A stretch of DNA of 64,000 nt, taken from assembly GCA_947561395.2 (NCBI GenBank), contig OX387193.1, forward strand, positions 28,886,276 through 28,950,275, written 5' to 3'. Position 1 is the stretch's first letter; the number at the start of each line of letters is the position of its first letter. This DNA comes from Buxus sempervirens (lineage: Eukaryota > Streptophyta > Magnoliopsida > Buxales > Buxaceae). The position numbers and the translations under genes were made by a program. The notes under the pieces are model-generated. The model saw nothing but the letters and a program-made list of their open reading frames with translations, was not told where the DNA came from and did no database searches. Of this stretch, positions 46,544-53,617 are shown piece by piece.

Positions 46544-49500
46544 TGGCAATAGAGAAGGTTAATCTATCTTCCATGTCAATAATTTTTTTACAATTTCAAG
46601 TGATAGATTTTTATGAATGCATGATCTGCTTCTTGTTCCTGAGCTCAAAAAAGGCTTCTATTTTCAATTAGTCTATACATCAGTTTCCGTATTTTTTGAT
46701 AAAACAAGAAAACATTCAAACATATCTTTGTGCCAAACCAGAAATGGATAAAAACAAGAAAACAAGAAAAAACTGAATCCCAAACCAGAAATGGAGAAAT
46801 TTTTCTTGGACAGATCAAGGATATTACAAGAAGAATGACTTTGTGCCAAAACATTCAAACATATCTGACATTGTGACTTGGATATCCATAAAATAACAAG
46901 ATTGTTTTCATGGTTGAAATGAATTTCATTCAGTTTGTTGAGCTTGTTAGTTGCAAAAAGACTGTGCACTTTTATCTTTCTTTGAACCATAATAAGCCAA
47001 ATAATATTTTTCAGAAATATCATTTGATTTCTAAGACCCATCTCGAGTTAATTTGTTCCAGAAGTCCAATATTATTTTACTATTGTAGAAGATCACATGT
47101 TAAAATGATTCTACCCACTCAGACAAAATCAGAATTTCTTAAAAAAAATTTATGATTGTAAAAGATTATATGAAAAAATGTAGTCATAAAATTGAAATAT
47201 TTCAAAGCAATAGAGGGAGATGACAAGGAACACTTTCTAATGAATCTGAGAAAAGGAAATTTCAGAACCACTATCATTCCCTGGGGGTCCATAAAAAAAA
47301 TATTTTATGCTACAATTAATATTAATTTTCCATAAAGGACATCCAAATTGATGGTTTAAGTGCTTTGTTACAAGGAGTTCCTCATTAATCATCTCTTTCG
47401 TGATGCTCCATCAAAAAAAGAGAAAAAAAAAGGCAAATCTTCCAAGGTCTTCAGTTGTTGATGCTTTCCAAATTTGTGAAAATATGACAATAAATTTTAT
47501 CAGAAGTACTTGGATTGTGTGTTTGTGGATTCAAGCTTCTCTCATTAAGTATATAGACGTATATTCTCTACCACTTATGTTTCCTACAGTTGGTTTTCCA
47601 GGAAAATACATTTTTACTAATGGCAATTCATTGGCTGATTGCAGTCAATAGACTGGTGTGCTGCAAATTTTGATAATGGTTTTCATATTCTTCCTCATAT
47701 CCCCCTTCTTCAAACGTGACAATTACCACCCGCTACTTGTGGTACTAGATTTTGTGGATACTTCTCCATGTAAACATCCCTGCAGCTCCAAGTATTATTA
47801 ATGTTCCATGCACATCACCCAGTGCAGAACCAGAACATTCCATGCACATCACCCAGTGCAGAACCAGAAACTACAGGCACCACATACTCATTGTCAGCAT
47901 CCTTATCAAAAAAGTTTCAATGCAACTGATCCACCTTCAATCCAAGATATCATGTTAATCAGAGCTTAAAATTACACAAATGTTCTCTCAATCCCTCTAT
48001 GCTTGGCAAGGACCACGGCTTCATCTGCAGTCAAATATCCATCCTCCAGTAACATGACATCTCTCCATTTCATCTCAGGTTATCATATGCAAGCCACTAA
48101 CATACCTTGGAAACAGTTGCTCCTTGGTCTAATGTATGTCATTGTGCACCATGAGTTTGTAAAATTCTTCAGTATAATCAATTACACTTTTTGATTCTTG
48201 GCAAAGAGTGTTGAACTAGGAAAAGGTAACTTAGGTGAAATCAAGCTGAAAGAATTTCTCTTTCAACCTTGACTTGATTTTCAGCCAAGTTGAAATTTTG
48301 GGCCTTTCTTTTAAGGCATGTAACTCTTGAACTTTGTCTCACCATTCAGATTCATATCCATGAATTCGAGTAGCTACTTGCCTGACATGTTGGCTTTCTG
48401 GTGTCTCTTTTTGTAATTAAAAAAAAAAATTCCAATGGCACTAAGCCAATCAAGAAATTCTTTAGAATGAAGATACCCATGAAACTCCGATAGGTCAACC
48501 TTGAGTGATAATGTCAGAATCATGATAAAGCTATCGTTCCCCACATGTAGGTTGATAGGCAAAAGGATTGATCTTGGATTCTTCGCCTGAATCATCTTGG
48601 CTTTATCCTAGGTCATTACAAACTTCTTGAAGTTCAAGCTGAACGTTTAATTGCTCAACTTGTCTCCGAAGTGCCTGCAGTTCCTCTTCTCTTGTGCTGT
48701 CCATCACAGCATGAACATGCTCCCTACCTCCCCTAACCACCATTGGAGAAGTGATGATAGATGGTATAGGTAGCTCAAGAGCTTAGCTCAAGCTATAATA
48801 CCATATGATGGAGAAGCAAAGAAAGGTAGAGGCAAGAGAAAGAAAATAACTCAAGATAACAATAAGAAAAAAGAGATAAGAGAAGATTAGGAAACCTTCT
48901 GTTCAAATTTTCTTAACTAGTTGTATATTACTTGAAAACTCTGCCAGTGTTTGCTTTTATTGTTATATCTTTTATGCGCTGCTGGTCCCAAGCCCGGAGA
49001 ATGGAGGAGGGTTGTGTCAGGTTAGCAGCCAGTGTAAAACTCTTGCTAAATTTAAGGGTGCAATCATACTAGCACTAATGCACCGCATCCCATCAGAACT
49101 CCAAAGTTAAGCGTGTGGCTGTTAACCACAAGTTCGGAGGTTCAAGCCCTCCTTCTAGCGTAATTTAAAAGTTTCCCTACTTTGGTGGGAACTGGCTTAT
49201 GATGACGGTGATGATGATGATGATGAATTGTATATTACTTGTATCATACACAAACCATGACCTCCTCCTCCTTATATAGGCCTTTACACATTAAACATCT
49301 AGTTACTTCTACAACTTACAATGCAGTAATATAAAATTTACTAGATATTAACTACTACAAACAACTTGCAATCTAGTCAAAATTCAACTTACTATAACTA
49401 CTATTCCCAAATCTAATAAAGTTTCTAACCACCAAACCATTTCCGATGAGAAGTTTAACACAACTAAAGACTTAGGCTCCGTTTGTTTCAAAGTAAAACA

Positions 49501-52014
49501 TTTTCCTTTGGAAAATATTTATGTCGGAAAATATTTTCAGGAAAATCAAAGTTTTTCAATTGTTTGGATGGATATTAGAAAATAGAGTTGAAAATGAGAA
49601 TTTTTTCATTTTCTTCTGTTTGGAATAAATGAAAATAATGGAGGAAAACTTAACAAAATTAAAGCCATATGCGCCCATACCGGTCCTCCGGTAACTGACA
49701 CCCATACTGTAATTTCATCAAGAATTCCTTGAAGAACACCAGTATACTTCGGCGACCGTAAAGGTATCTCAACGCATTGATTCCGATATAGCAAAGGAGG
49801 TAGATGGTGTCGGCAAGGGAGGGGTCGAAGGTGAGATGGGGATACTCGAGGGATTCGGCGATGGAAGAGAAGTTCAAGCATGAAGGGGCCCATGCATTCG
49901 GGGGTGTCCAGTACTAGGCCATTGAATCGGAGTCAGAGGGCTTTGGTGAAGTGGAGGTGGAAGCATGGTTGTTAGTACCGGGATCAGGTACCGGACAAGT
50001 CTGGGCCGGTCCTGGTACAACCTGGACCAAATCGGCCGGTCCCAGGTGATCACGAAAAAAAGGCCAAAAAAAAGGGGGTTGTGGGCATGGATCAACCGGT
50101 CCCGGTCTGGACCGTCCAATCCAAAATGGTAGTAGGCAGTACGATCTGGCCCAATCCGATCTGGCTCCAAAAATTCAGAATAAAATAAAAATGTAAAAAA
50201 AAAATCAGAAAAATAGGAAAATTCATAATAAATTGATATAATATATAATAAACAATTAAATAGTGTATTAAAAGGGTATGTAAATAATATGTTAAATTGT
50301 TATTATCAACACTAACTTAACATCTAGGACCGTAACAGATTTACATTGTAGAAAGCAAAGAGGATTCTGAGTATCAGGTTCTCTAGATGTGGGTGTAAAC
50401 CGGTTCGTGATCTGTTGATTCTGCTGCGTATTTCAGGTTTGGATTCGTTTACAGATATGTCTCTAAAACCTTGCAAATACTGCATCGTATAAGCTAGCTT
50501 GTAGAATATTTTTCACCTGCAAATGAATTTTCTCAATCTCATAAGATATGCTGTACCCACAAATCAAAAATGTCATTGTGCTGAGAACTTGAGAATAAGC
50601 TGTCTCCCTGCTATAGTTGAGTGTACAAATCACCAGTTTTTGTAGGCTCAGAATTTCCTGGCATTAGTTGTACTTATGTGTTCCAGTTTTCCTTCCAAAT
50701 AATTTCAAGCTCTAAGCAGAGGCTGTTCCCCTTTTAAACATTAATGTCTCCTTCTCTACTGTGTTTGTGATATCAAGGAGCTATATAACCTTGACATTCA
50801 CCACAAAAGCTTTCAACTATTGCTCAGAATAAACTATTTGCCTAAGTGTTTCTATTCCATGCTATTTCTTAATTTTAAAGCATCTACGACAGCTGTTCCG
50901 GAGATTTAAGGCACCATATTCCTTGTCTAGAATCTATCCTACATCACTTGTATTCCTCAGCTTGAGAAAAATTAAGCAACAAAATGGGGATGCACAGATC
51001 ATGATAAAAATTACCATTTCACTGCATTAAAAGAATTTGAAATATGTTAAACTAATGAAACATCTCACTCCATTCAAAACACAATCATGCTGTTTGATTA
51101 TTATAACCTTCCTGCTTATTTTTAATTCCATATAATATTTCTTTATACTTCAAAAATTTGCACACCACTATCATGCTGCAACTCTATTAAAGTGAGTTTC
51201 ATTTTCAAAATTTCTCTAATGTCTCTTGTGACCCTGTATGTTAAGAACATCCCAAGAGTGATTATCCTAGATTCTCGAATCCTTTCTTGATCCATACTGT
51301 AATCAAGCTCCAAAATTACCCATTCAATGTTAAATGTGAAGACCCAGACAACTTTGAGAAGATTGATCCACAAGAAGTTCAGAATTGCTTTCAGAAACCA
51401 ATTGAACATTTTATACCCAGCCCCTAGCATTTAAATAGACGAAAACTACATTACATTAAATCTAGTAAAATACAAAGATCCCAATAACTGATGCTGAAAA
51501 AGCAACTAACCACCAGATATGTACAGGAAAACAGAATCCAATAAGCAACTAAAACCCTTGCCATTGAAAACCAGTTAATTAAAGAACTCCCAATTCAGAA
51601 TAACTCAAAAACAAAATTTTAAACTTCTTAAAAAATCCAAAAAAATTCTATAGCGGCATTTCTACCAACACAAGGTGACTCATCCCTAGAAAACCATATA
51701 TAATGCTGAATTTGGAATCATAACGAACATATAAGTATGGAGAACTGAACTATAACACCGAATAATAAGCTAGACCCCAGAAACCCTATAACAGAAAAGC
51801 ACGAAACGCATATAAATGGCAGAGAAATGTAGAAGAAGCGTATTTACGTTCAAAGACTACCCATCGATTCAAAGACGAAACATATAAAACTTCACACAAG
51901 TATCCACCGATTAAAAAAAAAAAGGAGCCAGAGAGACCGAAGACCATATTCTATCATGATCCGATCTCAAGTACCTTGTAATTTCTCCTGAATTGAGCCG
52001 AAGACCTGTCCCAT
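16748..52014 (-). CDS. EF-hand calcium-binding protein, four exons over 35 kb
   Basis: Exons (minus strand): 51975-52014, 41035-41161, 40824-40896, 16748-17017. Every junction is GT-AG and the phases fit (1 nt + 2 nt restore Gly; 2 nt + 1 nt restore Asn; last junction in phase 0). The result is 169 codons and TAG with no stop or frameshift. The protein begins MGQVFGS; Gly2 makes N-myristoylation possible. It then has [17 protein letters not shown] and [14 protein letters not shown] (a degenerate EF-hand), and [16 protein letters not shown] canonical calcium loop [12 protein letters not shown] follows (D1, N3, D5, D9, E12). The tail is hydrophobic ([34 protein letters not shown]), suggesting membrane contact. 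I recognise the plant EF-hand family but know no gene symbol or proven function. The intact frame argues for a live gene despite the introns. Confidence 0.92.
17030..19150. other. 3' part of intron 3, no gene recognised
   Basis: Minus-strand frames near 18147-18450 do not match a family I know. Apart from the microsatellite at 17999-18071, nothing is supported. Confidence 0.5.
17999..18071. repeat. (CATA)n/(TA)n microsatellite
   Basis: Runs of ACATACATACATAC pass into about 28 bp of pure TA. Confidence 0.9.
19165..19260. repeat. Degenerate CGTATCG-type repeat near the hAT 5' side
   Basis: Units such as CGTATTG, GCGTATCGTGTATCGTGCC recall the interior of the hAT MITEs at 1701 and 41420. It may be the subterminal region of the hAT element that follows, but no terminal repeat or 8 bp TSD could be placed. 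Confidence 0.35.
19888..22518 (+). pseudogene. hAT transposase with BED finger and DUF659, decayed
   Basis: Starts [14 protein letters not shown], then an in-frame TGA (19930-19932). The BED finger TKCKYYQKE...[11 protein letters not shown] follows, with its second Cys changed to Tyr. Next come an acidic linker, [20 protein letters not shown], and the DUF659 core [15 protein letters not shown] with [10 protein letters not shown] frameshift lies near 20795. Two introns are likely: about 21860-21941 (ends TTTTAATAG) and about 22017-22126. After these come [19 protein letters not shown] and the hAT dimerisation region [18 protein letters not shown] and [17 protein letters not shown]. It would cut and paste hAT DNA. 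It lies antisense in intron 3 and cannot make a full protein as it stands. Confidence 0.9.
22519..23359 (+). pseudogene. C-terminal tail of the hAT protein (Gly/Tyr/Ser-rich)
   Basis: A frame change after SSYVVKL leads into [11 protein letters not shown], then an Asp run encoded by GAC/GAT repeats. TAG follows EEQEQ at 22769-22771. A last open segment, 22928-23359, has repeated GYGHG / SSYG / YDYSYGQ units and ends DESARHSWH. Some plant DUF659 hAT proteins have such low-complexity tails. It is broken by at least two changes. Confidence 0.65.
23696..27417 (-). pseudogene. L1 ORF2: endonuclease, reverse transcriptase, zf-RVT
   Basis: Order from the 5' side: endonuclease start [17 protein letters not shown], a frameshift near 27200, then [17 protein letters not shown] and [10 protein letters not shown]. 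The SDH motif reads SNHSP, so the catalytic Asp is lost. RT carries [59 protein letters not shown] and [13 protein letters not shown]. The active-site FxDD reads FVEDTLIF, Asp to Glu. A frameshift near 25380 precedes it. Downstream come [20 protein letters not shown] and the zf-RVT with [33 protein letters not shown] and [12 protein letters not shown]. It stops right after zf-RVT, with no RNase H. Two lost catalytic residues and the frameshifts make it inactive. Confidence 0.88.
27414..28978 (-). pseudogene. L1 ORF1-like region, broken
   Basis: Three minus-strand pieces (28978-28745, 28767-28357, 28356-27544, then a frame change to 27683-27414) cover the place of ORF1 immediately before ORF2. 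They are Ser/Gly/Arg-rich, and no zinc knuckle or DUF4283 core is clearly seen. The stop of the last piece overlaps the ATG of ORF2. Assigned by position rather than by motif. Confidence 0.55.
29001..30810. other. T-rich intron DNA, nothing recognised
   Basis: Long pyrimidine-rich tracts (for example 29290-29400). No domain, splice-consistent exon or terminal repeat found. Confidence 0.5.
30811..31096. repeat. Tandem duplication, 140 bp unit, two copies
   Basis: GGATTGGATAGATGTTTGTG begins both copies (30811 and 30951). The units differ at only a few positions (for example GACGCATC versus GACACATC, AGAAACT versus AGCAACT). It is recent in comparison with the surrounding relics. Non-coding. 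Confidence 0.95.
31097..32760. other. Intron DNA without recognisable feature
   Basis: An open frame at 31839-32258 (+) has no family resemblance and no splice context; I do not treat it as a gene. Confidence 0.45.
32773..33715 (+). pseudogene. L1 ORF2 C-terminus: zf-RVT plus RNase H
   Basis: Begins in zf-RVT with [29 protein letters not shown], a TGA and a frame change near 32910-32940, then [17 protein letters not shown]. An RNase H domain follows, with acidic residues in [12 protein letters not shown] (D), [11 protein letters not shown] (E), VVEGDSITV (D) and [11 protein letters not shown] (D). Plant L1s are known to have gained an archaeal-like RNase H. The RNase H stretch itself has no stop. 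Confidence 0.88.
32773..33921 (+). mobile_element. 5'-truncated L1 LINE with RNase H, 12 bp TSD
   Basis: AAGATTTTAAAC occurs exactly at 32761-32772 and 33922-33933, so both ends are fixed. The inner 3' end is a short A-rich tail (ATTATCAAAAAAAGC). The 5' end is cut inside the zf-RVT domain, as usual for incomplete reverse transcription. Inserted antisense to the EF-hand gene. Confidence 0.92.
35094..37771. mobile_element. 2678 bp solo LTR inside the LINE
   Basis: Begins TGTAATGCCTTG and ends CAGGGCGTGACA. Flanks are CTCTT (35089-35093) and CTCCT (37772-37776), a 5 bp TSD with one change. The LINE reading resumes on both sides. No coding region remains. The GGGCGTGACA end is common on Ty3/gypsy LTRs of plants, but lineage cannot be proved here. 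Confidence 0.8.
35935..36235. repeat. Degenerate CGCTCGA / GCTTGAGCG tract in the solo LTR
   Basis: Repeated units like GCTCGATAGGGAGCTTGAGCG, each a small imperfect palindrome, at roughly 100 bp spacing. GC-rich compared with the rest of the LTR. Confidence 0.6.
39611..39790. repeat. Tandem duplication, 90 bp unit
   Basis: GAAGACTATTAAGGGTTGAA occurs twice, 90 bp apart, followed by TTTATTTCATAATAATGGTT in both copies. Confidence 0.9.
39938..40095. repeat. Spaced direct repeat
   Basis: ATGGATTGAGATTATGTGCA followed by TGAAA occurs twice, about 108 bp apart. Confidence 0.85.
40344..40460. repeat. Compound (GC)(GA)(TA)(CA) microsatellite
   Basis: GCGCGC, about 28 bp of AG, about 30 bp of TA, then TATG and CACA units. 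It lies only about 360 bp beyond exon 3 within intron 3. Confidence 0.9.
40824..40896 (-). CDS. EF-hand gene, coding exon 3
   Basis: 73 nt: 1 nt plus 24 codons ([18 protein letters not shown] ... MMK). Acceptor CTGGATATAG, donor GTAATT. It ends in phase 0, directly joining the GAG of exon 4 although that exon is 23.8 kb away. Confidence 0.9.
40897..41034 (-). other. Intron 2 of the EF-hand gene, 138 bp
   Basis: Donor GTAAGA, acceptor CTGGATATAG. Purine/pyrimidine-biased. It is the only intron of normal plant size in this gene. Confidence 0.9.
41035..41161 (-). CDS. EF-hand gene, coding exon 2
   Basis: 127 nt: 2 nt, 41 codons, 2 nt. Acceptor TTTCTGCAG, donor GTAAGA. Encodes the basic [14 protein letters not shown] stretch and the first, degenerate EF-hand region ending LYIAVLLVY. 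Confidence 0.9.
41420..41933. mobile_element. 514 bp hAT-type MITE with CCGGC/GTCGCGAC-like interior
   Basis: Left end CAAGGTTTTCATTATC; right end CATTGAAAACAATG, an imperfect inverse. The flanks GTTCTACC (41412-41419) and GTTTTACC (41934-41941) match at 7 of 8 positions, so an 8 bp TSD is likely. The ends resemble those of the MITE at 1701. The edges carry short repeats (GTCGC, CGACATTT); the middle is AT-rich. Confidence 0.6.
41942..43232. other. Intron 1 DNA, nothing recognised
   Basis: No exon, terminal repeat or domain found. Confidence 0.45.
43233..43870. repeat. Two blocks of degenerate CCGGCATATCGGCAATATGCC repeat
   Basis: Block 43245-43325 has repeated GCCGGCATATCGGCA-like units. 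An inverted counterpart at 43830-43870 has GCGGCATGCCGGCAATATTG. They could be the two ends of one hAT-like element starting CAAGATTTTAAATATTGC, but no TSD was matched. Confidence 0.4.
43871..46469. other. Intron 1 DNA with a GA microsatellite
   Basis: Only the (GA)n run near 44066-44100 is recognisable. A plus-strand frame at 44777-45148 matches nothing I know. Confidence 0.45.
44066..44100. repeat. (GA)n microsatellite
   Basis: About 17 GA units. Confidence 0.9.
46470..46541. repeat. (CA)n/(TA)n microsatellite
   Basis: CACACACA, an ATATATAG break, then over 30 bp of CA and a short ATAT tail. Confidence 0.9.
46542..47640. other. Intron 1 DNA, no gene recognised
   Basis: A short repeat is visible: CCAAACCAGAAATGGA occurs twice near 46733-46795, and CAAACATATCT recurs near 46717 and 46855. 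Nothing else. Confidence 0.4.
47650..48830 (-). mobile_element. Ty3/gypsy gag relic
   Basis: On the minus strand, about 48760 downward gives [20 protein letters not shown], then an acidic stretch (QDDSGEE), then [20 protein letters not shown]. These are typical of the N-terminal part of plant gypsy Gag. Later pieces (for example around 48150) are out of frame. Just upstream (48790-48815) ATGGTATTATAGCTTGAGC is a decayed match to a tRNA-Met primer site. Stops and frameshifts are many, and no LTR was found. Confidence 0.65.
47804..47870. repeat. 34 bp tandem duplication
   Basis: TTCCATGCACATCACCCAGT, then GCAGAACCAGAA, occurs twice at a 34 bp period with almost no difference. Confidence 0.95.
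49056..49115 (+). rRNA. 5S rRNA fragment, first 60 nt
   Basis: GGGTGCAATCATACTAGCAC onward matches plant 5S rRNA from its first base to the GTTAAGCGTG segment. Three of the visible differences are C/G to T/A changes (CAATC for CGATC, CTAGC for CCAGC, CCAAAG for CCGAAG). It lacks half the molecule, including the internal element and C box, so it is not a functional 5S gene. Confidence 0.9.
49111..49160 (+). tRNA. tRNA-Asn(GUU) 3' fragment, joined to the 5S piece
   Basis: GCGTGTGGCTGTTAACCACA carries the anticodon arm (GTT at 49121-49123). GGAGGTTCAAGCCCTCC is the T arm with the pol III B box, and TTCTAGCG is the acceptor 3' strand. The D arm and 5' acceptor strand are absent. The two RNAs share AGCGTG at the junction (49110-49115). 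Not a functional tRNA. Confidence 0.9.
49474..49640. mobile_element. End of a DNA transposon relic (GGCTCCGTTTGTTTC)
   Basis: GGCTCCGTTTGTTTCAAAGT opens an AT-rich stretch with GGAAAATATTTT units, a common look for plant DNA-transposon ends. The second end is missing. A related stretch is at 53960-54075 (GGCTCTACTTGTTTCAGTGG). Confidence 0.4.
49970..50165. repeat. Degenerate CCGGTCC / GGTACCGG repeat
   Basis: Repeated GGTACCGG, GGCCGGTCC and ACCGGTCCCGGTC units on both strands in an AT-rich setting. The style is that of the other degenerate-repeat MITEs in this window, but no terminal repeat or TSD could be placed. Confidence 0.5.
51975..52014 (-). CDS. EF-hand gene, coding exon 1
   Basis: 13 codons plus 1 nt, starting ATGGGACAGG and ending before donor GTACTT at 51974. 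The start is chosen because this ATG opens a peptide ([13 protein letters not shown]) that joins in phase to exon 2 to give ...LQGKQWRDK. Gly2 is followed by small residues at positions 6 and 7, so it fits the N-myristoylation consensus. Confidence 0.85.
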
Positions 52015-52200
52015 GGCGAATCTGGAGCAGAGGCCGAGGCAGCTGCAAAGTACCCAAAGTCTATTTGAAACAAATTGAAATATAGAGAGAGAGCGTGTTT
52101 GGGTAGTTGAAGATACAAGTAGGACTAAGAAGCGACCCGCGGGAAGTATGACGGACGTGTAATTCGTTAACACGTGGCTCTTCTAAAAGGTCACGGATCC
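52015..52200 (-). promoter_or_regulatory. 5'UTR and promoter-proximal region of the EF-hand gene
   Basis: Directly upstream of the ATG. A CT-rich tract on the gene strand (ACGCTCTCTCTCTATAT, complement of 52080-52097) resembles the pyrimidine patch near plant transcription starts. No convincing TATA box was picked out. Confidence 0.4.
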
Positions 52201-53080
52201 GATTCCTCTCGCCTTAGGATCCTCTTAAGTTTGTTTCTTTTCGCTTTTTGTTTTTTGTGCAAGTCTTAACTTTGGTTCTTACCAATTTACATCAAACCAA
52301 AATTCAAAATGGTTGATTGGATTTCAAATTTAAACCTTTTTTTATACCCACCCTTTTTGATGAATAATATATTATTAAGCTATTTTAAATTATTAAATAA
52401 TCTAAAATAGCTTTTACTATTTAATAAATAAATAAATATAGCTGTTTTATTGCTCCGAGCCTTATCTTTGTGTTAAAAATCATGCTTCCTTTCTTTTATT
52501 ATCTTTTTCCTATGTTTATTATGTTAATAAATATATTATTTGTAACATATGTTTCAGAATATAAGTTTATCTATTAAATATATATTATGTTTAGTGGATA
52601 CACGTTTTTTTTCCTATATTTTTTCCCATTGAATATATCTTATTCTTATATCATTTAACTTGTTATTTTATATTAATTCCCATTAAATATATCTTTTTTT
52701 TTTGTTAATATACTTTTTTTCTATGTTTAGTGGGTACAGTTTTTTTCCTATATTTTTCCCATGAAATATATCTAATTCCTCTACCTTGATCTTTATCTTT
52801 ATCTTGTTCTCTTATCTTATTTCCTATAAACATTTATTTCCGATATTTTTGTTGATAACATATTTTTTTAAATAACACATATCTTTCTCTTATACCTTTA
52901 TCTATTAAAAACCATGTGTTTTTATTAGTAACAAACAAATAGAAACGTCGTCATATTTATATATGACAAATTAATTGTAATTTCATCATATTAATTTATA
53001 TTAATATGACCTATACATATTTGTTTTTAAATGTTCATGTTAATTATTTTTTATTTAAAATATATTCGTATTTCATGTGT
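52201..53080. other. AT-rich intergenic DNA upstream of the EF-hand gene
   Basis: Strongly AT-rich, with repeated TATATCTT/TTTTTTCC units. No gene seen. Confidence 0.5.
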
Positions 53081-53089
53081 TAATTTATT

Positions 53090-53617
53090 GGGCTTTTTGC
53101 ATCCATGTCCTTACATTATACTATATTTGCATCCATATCCTCTTGTTTTTAATATTTATATTTATACCCCTCCGTTTTGTATGATCGTTACAACCATACC
53201 CCTGACGTTAATGTACTCTAGCTTTGTTGTTTATTTTTATTAAATGTCTAAAGTAACCTTCTACAAAATAAAAATATTTTGTATTTATCATCCTATATTA
53301 CCTTATAAACTCATTTACTTCCTTACATTGTTATATGTATTGCATATATACTTTAAGTCATTAATATTAATTTGCTCGATGAGTAATTTTCCATTGGGAT
53401 TCCACCTAGACCCATTGTCATTTGGCTATTTAATATATTTTTTCCATCTTATAGAAGGTTAATTTAGTCATTTAATAAAACAAACAACAAAAGTTAAATG
53501 AATTTGACATTTCTACAACAATTATGTTGAATAGAGGGGTATAAATACAAATATTAAAAACAAGAGGACATAACTGCAAATATATCATAATGTAGGAGTA
53601 TGAATGCAAAAAAACTC
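53090..53617. mobile_element. 528 bp MULE-type MITE with 9 bp TSD
   Basis: TAATTTATT lies exactly at 53081-53089 and 53618-53626, a 9 bp TSD typical of Mutator-like elements. The arms are long inverted repeats: GGGCTTTTTGCATCCATG at the left mirrors the right end CATGAATGC-like sequence and AAAAAAACTC, and CATATCCTCTTGTTTTTAAT mirrors ATTAAAAACAAGAGGACATA. Non-coding. Same family as 13191-13427. Confidence 0.88.

Larger units (their letters stand above)
48935..49227 (+). mobile_element. 293 bp SINE-like retroposon: 5S rRNA / tRNA-Asn chimera with (GAT)n tail
   Basis: TTGTATATTACTTG, 14 bp, is exactly repeated at 48921-48934 and 49228-49241, giving both ends. From 5' to 3': 121 bp with a hairpin-forming GCTGCTGG...GGTTAGCAGCC segment (about 48979-49030); 5S rRNA nucleotides 1-60; tRNA-Asn from about nucleotide 24 to its end; a 40 bp spacer; and a GATGATGATGAT tail in place of poly(A). 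A long TSD and a simple-repeat tail show target-primed reverse transcription by a LINE. (GAT)-like tails are more in keeping with RTE-type than L1-type LINEs, which is inference. Family unknown to me. Confidence 0.85.
41162..51974 (-). other. Intron 1 of the EF-hand gene, 10.8 kb
   Basis: Donor GTACTT (51974 downward), acceptor TTTCTGCAG (41162-41170). Contains a hAT MITE, a gypsy gag relic, a chimeric 5S/tRNA retroposon, microsatellites and degenerate repeats. Confidence 0.85.
49242..51974. other. 5' part of intron 1, relics only
   Basis: Apart from the DNA-transposon end at 49474 and the CCGGTCC-type repeat at 49970-50165, no gene or element was recognised. A minus-strand frame at 49659-49877 is noted under findings. 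Confidence 0.45.

Noticed and set aside
49056-49160. Functional 5S rRNA or tRNA-Asn gene
   Set aside because: Only halves of each are present, joined to each other inside a retroposon with a TSD.
48935-49227. Cassandra-type LTR element (which carries 5S sequence in its LTR)
   Set aside because: The 5S piece continues into a tRNA, the ends are not TG...CA, and the TSD is 14 bp instead of 5 bp.
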